Origin: Accumulibacter sp.
Lineage (GTDB): Bacteria; Pseudomonadota; Gammaproteobacteria; Burkholderiales; Rhodocyclaceae
Length of the DNA stretch: 64,000 nt
Direction: 5' to 3'
Assembly: GCF_029255125.1 (NCBI RefSeq)
Contig: NZ_JAPUVR010000101.1
Coordinates: forward strand, 1 to 64,000
A program made the translations under genes and the position numbers. How positions within the stretch are numbered: position 1 is the first letter of the stretch; the number at the start of each line of letters is the position of its first letter. Of the stretch, positions 20,218-29,066 are shown piece by piece. The notes under the pieces are model-generated. The model did no database searches, had not been told where the DNA came from, and saw only the letters and a program-made list of their open reading frames with translations.

Positions 20218-21420
20218 ATGCCACTGTACAGCTACAAGGCGGTCAATCCCGACGGACGTATCGTTCTCGGACGGATCGACGCACGCAACCTGGTCGATCT
20301 CGACATGCGCCTGCGCCGAATGGATCTCGACCTGGTGCGCGGCGCGCCAGTCGGCAACCGCCGCCTGTTTGCTGGCGACCGTGTGCCGCGCCAGGAACTG
20401 ATCCACTTCTGCTTTCACCTGCAGCAACTGCTGCGCGCCGGCGTTCCCGTGCTCGAAGGGCTGTCCGACCTGCGCGACAGCGTAGACCAGCCGCGCTTTC
20501 GTGAAGTCGTCGCCAGCCTGATCGAGGCGATCGAAGGCGGGCAGACGCTGTCGCAGGCAATGGAAGCGCATCCCCGCGTTTTCGACGGCATCTTCGTGAA
20601 CCTTGTGCGTGCCGGCGAAACCAGCGGCCGACTCCCCGAAGTCCTCAAGAGTCTGCACGAATCACTGCGCTGGGAAGACGAACTTGCCGCCCAGACCAAG
20701 AAGATGATCGCCTACCCGGCCTTCGTCGGGACCGTCGTCCTCGCCGCAACCGCGTTTCTGATGATCTACATGGTTCCCCAGCTCAAGCTGTTCGTCAGAA
20801 ACATGGGACAAGCGCTGCCGACACAAACGCAAGTGCTTTTTTTCGTGTCCGACCTGCTCGCCGGCTACTGGTACGTCTTGCTGCTCGTCCTCGTCCTCGC
20901 CGCCCTCGCTTTGCGCCTCGTTCTGCAGAGGAACCCGCAAGCGCGCTACCGCTTCGACCTCATCCTGCTCGAAATGCCCCTGCTCGGCCAGATACAGCGC
21001 AAGATCATCCTCTCGCGCTTCGCCAATACTTTCGCCCTGCTCTTCGCTTCCGGAATACCGATCATCGAGTCGATCCACGCAACCCAGGGAGTAGTCGGCA
21101 ACCTGGTCATTCGGCAAGGCCTCGCACGCGTCGAGCAATTGATCGGCGAAGGAAACAATGTCACCGGAGCCTTTCAACAGACCGGATTCTTTCCGCCGCT
21201 GGTCATCCGCATGCTGCGCGTCGGCGAGAACACCGGCGCACTCGACGAGGCACTGGCCAACGTCAGCTACTTCTATACGCGCGACGTGCACGAATCGGTC
21301 CAGAGGATTCAGCAACTGATCGAGCCGATCCTTACCGTCGTCATGGGGTGCCTGCTTGGCTGGATCATGCTTTCTGTTCTCGGCCCGGTGTACGAGGTCA
21401 TCAGCCGGATCAGGCCCTGA
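20218..21420 (+). CDS. mshG: MshG inner-membrane platform protein
   Basis: This GspF/PilC-family platform protein of 400 aa connects the extension ATPase to the pilus base. The N-terminus MPLYSYKAVNPDGRIVLGRIDA is typical. Two GspF domains are seen: RQELIHFCFHLQQLLRAGVPVLEGL... and LSRFANTFALLFASGIPIIESI.... TM segments lie near residues 168-190, 217-240 and 370-390. It follows mshE directly. Confidence 0.95.
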   Translation: MPLYSYKAVNPDGRIVLGRIDARNLVDLDMRLRRMDLDLVRGAPVGNRRLFAGDRVPRQELIHFCFHLQQLLRAGVPVLEGLSDLRDSVDQPRFREVVASLIEAIEGGQTLSQAMEAHPRVFDGIFVNLVRAGETSGRLPEVLKSLHESLRWEDELAAQTKKMIAYPAFVGTVVLAATAFLMIYMVPQLKLFVRNMGQALPTQTQVLFFVSDLLAGYWYVLLLVLVLAALALRLVLQRNPQARYRFDLILLEMPLLGQIQRKIILSRFANTFALLFASGIPIIESIHATQGVVGNLVIRQGLARVEQLIGEGNNVTGAFQQTGFFPPLVIRMLRVGENTGALDEALANVSYFYTRDVHESVQRIQQLIEPILTVVMGCLLGWIMLSVLGPVYEVISRIRP

Positions 21421-21427
21421 ACCCGCC

Positions 21428-22972
21428 ATGCCCGGTCGCCGTCTGATCTATCTCACCGTACACCAGGCTGTCGTCTACGCCTGGCAAGGTGGCCGACTGA
21501 GCGAAACACTGTCCTTCCCGGCAAATGAGAGCGGGCACGCGCAGTTTGCCCGCTATCTCGCCGATCACGCCCGAAGCATCTACCTATTGCTGGCCAACGT
21601 CGCCGAGGAAGGCTTTCACACAGAAACCATCCCCTTTCTGCGCCGTGCCGATCGGCGGGCGATCGTCGAGCGCAAGCTCAGCCAGATCTTCTTCAATGCG
21701 CCGCTGGCAACTTCGCTGTCGCTCGGATACGCGAAATCCCGGCGCAAGGACGAGCGCATCCTGCTCGCCGCGCTGACCGACCGCGTTTTTCTTGCGCCCT
21801 GGCTGGCAGCAATCGCGGCCGCCGAAGCGCCGCTCGCCGGCATCCATTCGCTGTCGCTGCTTGGACCTCTGCTGCTGCGCGCGCTGGCCGTTGGCGACGA
21901 ACGCTGCCTCCTGCTGAGCATTCAGGATCAGAGCATCCGGCAGAGCTATCTGGAGAACGGCCGCCTGCACTTCAGCCGACTGACACCGCTGCACGGCGAC
22001 GGCGTCGAGGACATCGCGCAGAGCTTTGCCAGCGAAACGCTCAAACTGCAGCAGTATCTGGTCAGCCAGCGCCTGCTGACGCGGCAGCAGCCGATCACCG
22101 CTTATCTGCTCGCGCACGCCGGAGCGCGCCGGGCGATCGAAAACCGGTGTATCGACACCGCTTCGCTGTCGTTCGTCATCCTCGATAGCGACGAGACGGC
22201 CAGGAAATGCAAACTCAAGACGGCACCGGCCGACAGCGGCTGCGAAGCGATCTTCCTCGGCCTGCTCGCCAACGCGCCCCCGCGCGAACAGTTCGCCGAC
22301 GACGAACAGCGGCACGACTATCACCTCTGGCTCTTGCGCTCGATACTGCGCAGCGCCGGCGCCGCTGCCCTGATCGGCTGCCTGCTTCTCGCCGGCACCG
22401 AGGTACTCGACACCTACGCCTTGCACGAGGAGATCCGTAGCTTGCAGGGCGACGCAGGCGCAGCGCGCCGGCGATACGACGAGATCGTCACAACGTTCCC
22501 CCCGATTCCCACGACGACCGACAACCTGCGCGCCGTGATCGAGCGCTACACCGACCTCGAAAGAAACAGCCCCCTGCCCGATGCCTCGTACCGAATGATC
22601 AGTCGGGCGCTGGCGCTCGCCGGTTCGGTCGAGCTGGAAGCGATCGAGTGGAAGATAGGCGGCGCATCGCCGTCGGCCGAAGGCGTCAGCGAGGGGAGTG
22701 ACGAGCGCCACCGAGAAGCTGGCGGCGAGCGCGAAACGATCGTCGTGCACGGCCGAATCGGATTCGACGAGGCGAGCAATCCACGCCAGGTGCTGCACGC
22801 GCTGCATGCCTTTATCAACGCGCTGCGTCGCAACCCCGGGCTGGATGTGGTCGTCCTCAGACAGCCCTTTGATGTCGCTTCGGGCAAGTCGCTGAAGAGC
22901 AGCAGCGCCGATCTCGATAATCGCCAGCCGCGCGTGTTCAGCGTCAGGCTCAGCCGGGCGGCCGGTGCATGA
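21428..22972 (+). CDS. Inner-membrane assembly protein, PilM/PilN-like position (MshI-like)
   Basis: This is a 514-aa protein that I do not recognise by motif. One TM lies at about 307-323, so roughly 300 residues are cytoplasmic and 190 periplasmic, with a probable coiled coil just after the TM. The size and layout are those expected for a PilM-like (cytoplasmic) part joined to a PilN-like (TM plus periplasmic) part. The position, between mshG and a PilO-like gene, is where MSHA loci carry mshI. No actin-like ATP-binding motif is evident, so nucleotide binding is doubtful. The stop overlaps the next ATG (ATGA). Confidence 0.75.
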   Translation: MPGRRLIYLTVHQAVVYAWQGGRLSETLSFPANESGHAQFARYLADHARSIYLLLANVAEEGFHTETIPFLRRADRRAIVERKLSQIFFNAPLATSLSLGYAKSRRKDERILLAALTDRVFLAPWLAAIAAAEAPLAGIHSLSLLGPLLLRALAVGDERCLLLSIQDQSIRQSYLENGRLHFSRLTPLHGDGVEDIAQSFASETLKLQQYLVSQRLLTRQQPITAYLLAHAGARRAIENRCIDTASLSFVILDSDETARKCKLKTAPADSGCEAIFLGLLANAPPREQFADDEQRHDYHLWLLRSILRSAGAAALIGCLLLAGTEVLDTYALHEEIRSLQGDAGAARRRYDEIVTTFPPIPTTTDNLRAVIERYTDLERNSPLPDASYRMISRALALAGSVELEAIEWKIGGASPSAEGVSEGSDERHREAGGERETIVVHGRIGFDEASNPRQVLHALHAFINALRRNPGLDVVVLRQPFDVASGKSLKSSSADLDNRQPRVFSVRLSRAAGA

Positions 22973-23571
22973 AACTCGGCCGCGCAGATTTCCCCAAGGT
23001 TCGCTTCAGCCTTTTGGCAGCGGTGCTGATGCTGGCGGCCGGCGTCGTCGCAGTATATGTTTCGCATACCAACCGGGAGGCCGCGCAGGCGGCGAGGGAT
23101 GGCACCATCGCGGAACGCAATGAGGCGGCAAGCAAACTGCAGCAGGTACGCCAGGAAGAGGCGGACATCAGGCAACGCTCGCTCGTCTTCAAGGCCCTCG
23201 AGGCACGCGGTACGATTGGCGAGGAGCAGCGCCTGGAATGGGTCGAGCTCCTGAAGGATCTGCGCGGCAAGTACCACTTGGCGGACCTGGAGTATGAAAT
23301 CATGCCGCAGCGCCAGCTCGAGGGCAATCCGACTGGCGGCTTCGTCTTCTACGCCAGCTTGATGAAGCTGCACGCCAAGCTGTTGCACGAAGAGGATCTG
23401 ACCCGTCTGATCGGCGACCTGCGCAAGGACGCGAGGGCGCTGATCCGCGTGCGCATCTGCAATCTGGCACTGCTGCCGGCGGAAACCGAAGAACGCAGCA
23501 AGGGCTTGGCCAATCTGTCGGCCGACTGCGAAATCGACTGGTTGACGCTACGTGACAGCGTAGCGAGATAG
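22969..23571 (+). CDS. PilO/MshJ-like inner-membrane protein
   Basis: This 200-aa bitopic protein has a short cytoplasmic N-terminus, a TM at about 12-30, a coiled coil (about 31-75) and a C-terminal globular part. This is the standard PilO/GspM/MshJ architecture; the sequence itself is poorly conserved. It should pair with the upstream PilN-like protein to form the alignment complex between platform and secretin. Coupled to the upstream gene by a four-base overlap. Confidence 0.75.
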   Translation: MKLGRADFPKVRFSLLAAVLMLAAGVVAVYVSHTNREAAQAARDGTIAERNEAASKLQQVRQEEADIRQRSLVFKALEARGTIGEEQRLEWVELLKDLRGKYHLADLEYEIMPQRQLEGNPTGGFVFYASLMKLHAKLLHEEDLTRLIGDLRKDARALIRVRICNLALLPAETEERSKGLANLSADCEIDWLTLRDSVAR

Positions 23572-23639
23572 GCGCTGGCGATGAACCGAGAAAACCGATG
23601 GCCGCGCGCTACTGCTCCTGACGAGGAGGAGCCACACCG

Positions 23640-24092
23640 ATGAACATCGGCACTTTGCTGAGCCGAGGTGGGCGCACGCTGGCCCTTGCCCTGGCGCTCT
23701 CGGCGGGCTTGCCGAACGCGGCGGAGGAGCCACTTGGGCGGCTCTTCTTCACCGCCGAACAGCGACAACAGCTCGACCGCAAGCGACAGATGAACACCCT
23801 CGAACAGAAGGAGGTCAGCGGCGAACCCCGCCTGACGATCGACGGCGTCGTACTACGCAGCAGCGGTCGGCGAACGACCTGGATCAACGGGATCGCACAC
23901 GACGAGCGGCAAAGCGGAAGCCAAGTGACGGTTCGGCCGCAAGCAACCGATCCGGGGCGCATCGTCGTCCGCACGAGCGATGCACGAAACCTCGGGGCAC
24001 GCGTCGGCGATACGCTCAACCGGCAGACCGGCGAGATAAGCGACGGCCTGAACGGCGGGCAGGTCAGCGCCCGGTCAGGTGCCCGGCACTAG
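23640..24092 (+). CDS. mshK: MshK/PilP-like periplasmic protein
   Basis: This is a 150-aa secreted protein with an N-terminal signal peptide (about residues 1-27, ALALALSAGLPNAAE). The central stretch LTIDGVVLRSSGRRTTWINGIAHDE resembles the small beta domain of MshK/PilP/GspC (HR-domain-like), which contacts the secretin. The start has GAGGAGGAG at good spacing. A 20-codon reading frame from 23581 ends on this start codon (ATGA overlap). Confidence 0.75.
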   Translation: MNIGTLLSRGGRTLALALALSAGLPNAAEEPLGRLFFTAEQRQQLDRKRQMNTLEQKEVSGEPRLTIDGVVLRSSGRRTTWINGIAHDERQSGSQVTVRPQATDPGRIVVRTSDARNLGARVGDTLNRQTGEISDGLNGGQVSARSGARH

Positions 24093-24095
24093 GTC

Positions 24096-25037
24096 GTGTA
24101 CACTCGCCACTACCACCCGCGGCACCAGTCGCCCGCCAGCGAGCAGGGGGCGGCCTTGCTGGTTCTGATGCTGCTCGCGTTTCTCGCTGCCGCGAACTGG
24201 TTGATCCAGCAGCGCGGCGGCGAATCGGCGGCCAACGCACGCGGTGCAGTCGACCGAACGACGAGTACCGCTCTCGCCCAGGCCAAAGAGGCGTTGCTCG
24301 GCCGCGCGGCGAGCGATGACAATCGCCCCGGCAGCCTGCCTTGTCCGGATACCGATAACGACGGCGATAGCGAAATGTTCGCCGGTGTGAACTGCCCCGC
24401 CTACATCGGCCGCCTGCCTTGGAGGACGCTGCACGTGCCCGAAGCGCTGGACGGCAACGGCGAACGTCTGTGGTACGCGCTCTCCACCAACCTGCGTGAC
24501 CACCCGAGCGCGCAACCGATCAACGCGCAGCTCGTCGCACAGCTTTCACTCGACGGCAGGCCGAACGTTGCGGCAATCATCTTTTCCGCAGGTGCTTCGC
24601 TGGCCGGTCAGAACGGTCGGCCGAGCAATGCGGTGGCCGACTATCTCGACGGCACGAACGCTGACGGCGACAATGCCTACGCCTCGGGTCCAGCGTCGCC
24701 GACGTTCAACGACACAGCCCTGGCGATCACCCAGGACGACCTTTTCCGCCCAGTCAGGCGGCGGGTTCTCGCCGAACTTCGCGGCGCGCCGACAAGCTCG
24801 GGCCTGCGCCGCTACCGCGCCGAGCAAGGGGCATTCCCCTGGGCCGACAGCGGCGGCGACGGCTTTGCCGACAGCGGCGAGGCGAGCGGTGGCCTGCCGT
24901 ACCGCGAGCTGACGATGACCCCTGCGCAGGCCTGGCTGAACGACAACGCCTGGTTGCCACTGATCGCTTATCAGCGCTTAAACGCCAATCTGGTCCGGAT
25001 CGCCATTGGCAACGTCACGCTGGATGTCGTGCCATGA
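24096..25037 (+). CDS. Minor pilin-like protein (PilX/GspK-like N-terminus)
   Basis: This 313-aa protein begins at a GTG three bases after the mshK stop. The N-terminus has QGAALLVLMLLAFLAAANW, a prepilin-like hydrophobic helix (about 18-38) preceded by Gly. It lacks the Glu at position 5 of typical pilins, as is seen in GspK/PilX-type minor subunits. The large C-terminal domain contains a CPDTDNDGDSE segment that looks like a Ca-binding Asp-rich loop, and a DSGGDGFADSGEA segment of similar character. It overlaps the next gene by four bases. Cleavage by prepilin peptidase is inferred. Confidence 0.75.
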   Translation: MYTRHYHPRHQSPASEQGAALLVLMLLAFLAAANWLIQQRGGESAANARGAVDRTTSTALAQAKEALLGRAASDDNRPGSLPCPDTDNDGDSEMFAGVNCPAYIGRLPWRTLHVPEALDGNGERLWYALSTNLRDHPSAQPINAQLVAQLSLDGRPNVAAIIFSAGASLAGQNGRPSNAVADYLDGTNADGDNAYASGPASPTFNDTALAITQDDLFRPVRRRVLAELRGAPTSSGLRRYRAEQGAFPWADSGGDGFADSGEASGGLPYRELTMTPAQAWLNDNAWLPLIAYQRLNANLVRIAIGNVTLDVVP

Positions 25038-25789
25038 AACCGCCGCCGTGCCCGATGATCAGCGGCCACCGCGAGGCGTGCCGGAGGCGGCCCGCGCGCG
25101 GTTTTTCGCTGGTCGAGATGGCCGTCGTCCTGGTCATCGTCGGGCTGCTGCTTGGCAGTGTGATCGTGCCTTTGTCGGTCCACGTCGAACAGCGCCAGTA
25201 CAACGAGACACAGCAGCAGATCAACGACGTGCGCGAAGCGCTGTACGGCTTCGCGATGGTCAACGGCCGCTTGCCGCGCCCGGCGACGACCGCCATCGAT
25301 GGCGTCGAAAACCCGGCTCCGTGTGCGAACGATGCCGCGTGCACCGGATTCATCCCGTGGACGACGCTGGGGGTGAAGAAAACCGACGCGTGGAACAAGA
25401 TCATCCGTTACAGCGTCACTCCCGCCTATGCCAACGCGGCGTTCACGCTGACGACGAGCGGCAACAAGAGGGTACAGACGCGCGACGCCGCCGGCAACGC
25501 CAGTTTCCTGATCGGCAGCGCTGGCGGGTGCTTCCCGTGCGCGCCCGCCGTCGTCTTCTCGCATGGCAGAAACAACTGGGGCACGCGCGAGGATGGCACG
25601 CCCCTGGCTGACAGCTCGGCGACCAATCTCGACGAGGACGTCAACGCAGCCACCCCGACGACCAACAACTTCTTCGCCCGCCTGCCCTCGACCAACCCGG
25701 CCGGCGGCGGCGAGTTCGACGACATTCTGGTCTGGATTTCTCCGTTCATCCTGATCAACCGCATGGTCTCGGCCGGCAGGCTGCCTTAG
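25034..25789 (+). CDS. Type IV prepilin-like minor pilin
   Basis: This 251-aa prepilin has a basic leader of 23 residues followed by the cleavage motif RG/FSLVEMAVVLVIVGLLLG. Glu28 is the conserved Glu5 of the mature protein. The C-terminal globular domain has two Cys pairs (CANDAAC and CFPC), suggesting disulfides. It closes the plus-strand run that starts with the regulator; 128 bp of spacer separate it from the cyclase. Confidence 0.9.
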   Translation: MKPPPCPMISGHREACRRRPARGFSLVEMAVVLVIVGLLLGSVIVPLSVHVEQRQYNETQQQINDVREALYGFAMVNGRLPRPATTAIDGVENPAPCANDAACTGFIPWTTLGVKKTDAWNKIIRYSVTPAYANAAFTLTTSGNKRVQTRDAAGNASFLIGSAGGCFPCAPAVVFSHGRNNWGTREDGTPLADSSATNLDEDVNAATPTTNNFFARLPSTNPAGGGEFDDILVWISPFILINRMVSAGRLP

Positions 25790-25917
25790 CGCGCAAGAGC
25801 TGCGCAGCCACTGCCCGGCGCGACGACGACCGCTGGGCCACTCGTTCGCATTGACGGCGGCGAGGATTCTGGAGTCCAATAGCCCGATGCCCTGCTCTGC
25901 TCCATGTTGATGATTCA

Positions 25918-27201
25918 ATGAGTCGCCGATCGACCTTCCTGGCCAGGCTGCGCAGCGCTGGCGCGGACCCGGGAGACTCCGAGGATCTGAGGCTGCAGAA
26001 GTCGCTGTTGTTCTTCGCGACCGGCCTGATCACGCTGGCTTCGATGGTCTGGCTGCTGATCTATCGGCTGATCGGCCCGCAGTATTCTTCCACCCTCCCC
26101 TTCGGTGTTCAGTTGTTGCTTGTCGGCAATCTGCTCGTCTACGTCCACACGCTCAACTTTCGCGTCTTCCGGGCGACGCAACTCGGCCTGTTCCTGATCA
26201 TTCCCTTCGTTGCGCAATGGAGTATCGGCAGCTTCACCGAGGCGAGCGGGATCAGTCTGTGGGCGCTGCTCGCTCCGATCGGTGCGGTGATCTTCGTCGG
26301 GCCACGCCAGTCGGTCGTCTGGTTCCTCGCCTATGTCGCGTTAACGGTGGCATCGGGCGGAGTCGAGTACTACCTGGTCGAGCTCTGGACAACGCGTGCG
26401 GAGAGCGTTTCGGCGCAAACCAGCACGTTCTTTTTTGCCCTGAATTTCGGCGCCATGTCGACCATCGTCTATCTGCTGCTGCGCCACTCCGACAGCGAAA
26501 AGCACCGTGTGCAGGAGCGCCTGCGCGAAGCGCATCGTCTGTTGCAGTGCGAGCAGGAACGTTCGCAGCGACTGCTGCTCAACGTTCTGCCGGGAGCGAT
26601 CGCCGAACGCCTGAAGAACAGCGATCAGCCGATCGCTGATGGCTTCCCGGAGGTCTCGGTGATGTTTGCCGACATCGTCGATTTCACCCGGGTCGCCGAA
26701 GGCCTGACACCGCAGCAGGTGTTCGCCATGCTGAACAAAATCTTCTCGTGCTTCGATGAACTGGCCGAGAGCTTCGGTCTGGAGAAGATCAAGACGATCG
26801 GCGACGCGTATATGGTTGCCGGCGGCCTTGACGGCAGCGGCCATTGCCTTGCCGCGCTGGCCGACATGGCGCTCGCCATCTGCGCGGTCCTGCAGCACGA
26901 CTTCAGCGTCAATGACCGGCGCCTGGCGGTGCGCATAGGCATCGCCAGCGGCCCGGTTGTCGCTGGCGTCGTGGGTAAGAAGAAGTTCATCTATGACCTC
27001 TGGGGCGATACCGTCAACATCGCCAGCCGGGTGACCAGCGAAGCGATTCCGGGCATCGTTCAGGTCGATGCGCGCAGCTACCAGTGTCTGCGCCAGGATT
27101 TCGTGTTTCACCAGCCGCGCACCATTCAGGTCAAGGGCAAGGGAAACATGGTCGTGTACGGGCTGATCGGTCGCCGCACCTCAGGCGTCGATCAGGGCTG
27201 A
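25918..27201 (+). CDS. Membrane class III adenylate cyclase
   Basis: This protein makes cAMP. It has 427 aa, about six TM segments in residues 28-190, a short coiled linker, and a class III cyclase domain (about 242-425). Both metal-binding Asp residues are present (Asp252 in MFADIVDF and Asp296 in TIGDAY). The adenine-specifying pair is Lys292 and Asp360 (FIYDLWGD), and the transition-state Asn367 and Arg371 are in DTVNIASR. This residue set indicates ATP rather than GTP as substrate. The location between minor pilins and the pilus kinase ties cAMP to pilus control. Its 3' end overlaps the convergent kinase gene by 10 bp. Confidence 0.92.
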   Translation: MSRRSTFLARLRSAGADPGDSEDLRLQKSLLFFATGLITLASMVWLLIYRLIGPQYSSTLPFGVQLLLVGNLLVYVHTLNFRVFRATQLGLFLIIPFVAQWSIGSFTEASGISLWALLAPIGAVIFVGPRQSVVWFLAYVALTVASGGVEYYLVELWTTRAESVSAQTSTFFFALNFGAMSTIVYLLLRHSDSEKHRVQERLREAHRLLQCEQERSQRLLLNVLPGAIAERLKNSDQPIADGFPEVSVMFADIVDFTRVAEGLTPQQVFAMLNKIFSCFDELAESFGLEKIKTIGDAYMVAGGLDGSGHCLAALADMALAICAVLQHDFSVNDRRLAVRIGIASGPVVAGVVGKKKFIYDLWGDTVNIASRVTSEAIPGIVQVDARSYQCLRQDFVFHQPRTIQVKGKGNMVVYGLIGRRTSGVDQG

Positions 27202-28925
27202 GCACCGGTGAAAGAATCATCGCCAACGCGCCCCGAGGCGCGGCGCAACTCGAAACAGACCCGGCCGCGGACATTGCTCGCCAGGCGCAGACAGTAGCCG
27301 CAATTGGCTGCTTCCCGCGCCGACTGATAGAGACCGATCCCCAGCCCGCTGAGCGAAGCCACCGGCGCCTGCAGCAGATCGCGCAGGATGTCGTCACCGA
27401 CCGGATCGCCGTCGTCACAGACGGTGAGCAGCGAAGCGTCCGCCGCCAGCGCGACCCGAATCTGCAGATCGCCGCCTGCCGCCGCTTTGGCCAGAGCATT
27501 GTGCAGCAGATTGTCGACCACCGCGTCGAACAGCGGGGCCGGCACCCTGACGTCAGGGGCGAAATCGGCGGCCGTGAAGAGCACCGGCGAATGCGCGAAA
27601 CGCTGCTGCTGAATCCGCCACCACAGTTCCGCCGGGAGCAGATTCCCGGACTCGCTGTGCGGCTGGCGCAGCTTGTTCAGCGCATGCTGCAGGCGCTGGG
27701 TGATCTGTGGCAGTTGCTGCTGCAAAATGAGGTCGCAGCGCTCTCCGTCGTCCCGGCTCGTCTGCACCAGGTAGCACAGATTGTTGAGCGACTGCAACAG
27801 ATTCTTCACATCGTGCGTCAGCCGCGCGCCTGTTTCGTGAATCGCCCGCAGATAGCCAAGCTGTTGCAGTTCGCGCGCGCGCAGCTTGGCGACATAGTGT
27901 TCATTGGCCAGGCGAGCAAGCAGGTGGAAATGCCAGGCGAGCGCCGGACTCAGGCGGTGCCGCGTGTACAGGCTCAGATGCAGCGGCTGACTGGTGAAGT
28001 CGTGACTGAAACGGGCCGAGTTGCCGAAGCTGCCGCCGCGTGCGCCGACGCTCCACGTGCCACCCGCCACCCAAGGCAGATCGAGCATCTCGGCCAGCGC
28101 CTGACCGAGAAAGCTTTCCGGATCGCTCTCCTGAGCCGCCAGCGTAGTCAGACGATGCAGCCAGTTTTCCAGTGGCAGACCAATGCTCAGCAGGTAGCGC
28201 GAAAAGAAGACGCCGATCCCGGTAAAACCTGGCCGGGTGTTCCAGGCCCAGCCGATGAGCAGCAGCAGCGCGGCCATCGCGAGCAGCGTGTCGACCACCG
28301 CGGCGAGATAGCTGATTCCCTCGAAGAGCATGAACGCGAGGCTGCCAAGGACCAGCACGGCGATCAACAGGAAGATGAAAAGACTGTAGAAGAGGTCGAT
28401 CATGCCGCCGCTGCGACGATCGCTGGCGCGCGAAAACGGCAGCAAGGTCATCAGCAACAGGACGACCGGCATCCCCCAGGCGAACTCGCGATCGAGCGAC
28501 GGCCCCAACTGCGTCGTCTCGGGCACGGCGCGCGGGACCAGCTCGAAAAGCAGGGCAGCCAGCAAGTAGGCAAAAGCGGCCAGGTAAAAGACGCGCGTCG
28601 GCCGATGATCGATGAACATCACGCGCCCGCCGACCAGCGCAGCAAGCATGACCACCCAGACGATCAGCAGCCATTCGCCGTACCAGACGACACCGGCACC
28701 AAGGACCAGCGCCATCACCGTCAGTCCGCCCAGGTCGATCTTGCGCTCGGCATAGATGAAGGGCTGCCAGAGGATGAACAGACCGACATCGACCAACCAG
28801 CACAACAGGCTGATCGCGCCGTCAGCGCGGCTGACCAGGGCCAGGTGAAGCAGCGCGAGCAAGGCCGTCACCAGCCAGCGCTGGCGCTCGTGCAGGGCAG
28901 CTCCCAGTCGCTGCAGAGCGGTCAC
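27192..28925 (-). CDS. Membrane sensor histidine kinase of the pilus locus
   Basis: This sensor kinase of 577 aa begins at a GTG. The N-terminal half holds about eight hydrophobic segments (within residues 17-230). A GAF-like region (about 255-345) follows. The dimerisation/phosphoacceptor region has His371 in LTHDVKNLLQSL. The HATPase domain has the N box DNLLHNALAKA (471-481) and a GLGIGLYQSA G box. It resembles PilS/PrsK-type kinases that pair with NtrC-family regulators. The natural partner is the sigma54 activator at 12402-13856. It is divergent from the pilin gene, separated by 185 bp of regulatory DNA. Confidence 0.92.
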   Translation of the reverse strand: MTALQRLGAALHERQRWLVTALLALLHLALVSRADGAISLLCWLVDVGLFILWQPFIYAERKIDLGGLTVMALVLGAGVVWYGEWLLIVWVVMLAALVGGRVMFIDHRPTRVFYLAAFAYLLAALLFELVPRAVPETTQLGPSLDREFAWGMPVVLLLMTLLPFSRASDRRSGGMIDLFYSLFIFLLIAVLVLGSLAFMLFEGISYLAAVVDTLLAMAALLLLIGWAWNTRPGFTGIGVFFSRYLLSIGLPLENWLHRLTTLAAQESDPESFLGQALAEMLDLPWVAGGTWSVGARGGSFGNSARFSHDFTSQPLHLSLYTRHRLSPALAWHFHLLARLANEHYVAKLRARELQQLGYLRAIHETGARLTHDVKNLLQSLNNLCYLVQTSRDDGERCDLILQQQLPQITQRLQHALNKLRQPHSESGNLLPAELWWRIQQQRFAHSPVLFTAADFAPDVRVPAPLFDAVVDNLLHNALAKAAAGGDLQIRVALAADASLLTVCDDGDPVGDDILRDLLQAPVASLSGLGIGLYQSAREAANCGYCLRLASNVRGRVCFELRRASGRVGDDSFTGAQP

Positions 28926-28949
28926 TCGCGGCGCCCGCTACGGTCCGAA

Positions 28950-28965
28950 TGTGACATAGTGCACA
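28950..28965. promoter_or_regulatory. CRP-like site between kinase and pilin
   Basis: TGTGA-N6-GCACA matches the CRP/Vfr consensus TGTGA-N6-TCACA in nine of ten positions. It lies 25 bp upstream of the kinase start and about 120 bp upstream of the predicted pilin transcription start. No CRP gene is in the window; the nearby adenylate cyclase makes the match more interesting. Confidence 0.45.
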
Positions 28966-28985
28966 CGGCGCAGGCAGTCGGACTC

Positions 28986-29001
28986 TCGACACGAGTGTCG
29001 A
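28986..29001. promoter_or_regulatory. Palindrome upstream of the sigma54 pilin promoter (candidate activator site)
   Basis: TCGACAC-GA-GTGTCGA is a perfect 7-bp inverted repeat with a 2-bp centre. It lies about 83 bp upstream of the predicted pilin start, where NtrC-type activators normally bind. Confidence 0.55.
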
Positions 29002-29050
29002 AAAGCAGACAGATGCCGGTGCGCGCGTGGCTCAATCCGCCTGCCAAGGC

Positions 29051-29066
29051 TGGCATGGAACATGCT
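29051..29066 (+). promoter_or_regulatory. Sigma54 (-24/-12) promoter of the major pilin
   Basis: TGGCATGGAACATGCT fits the consensus TGGCAY-R-N5-TGCW, with GG and GC exactly 12 bases apart. Transcription should start near 29077, giving a leader of about 34 nt that contains GGAGAAG before the ATG at 29111. Type IV pilin genes of other proteobacteria are also driven by sigma54. Confidence 0.75.
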
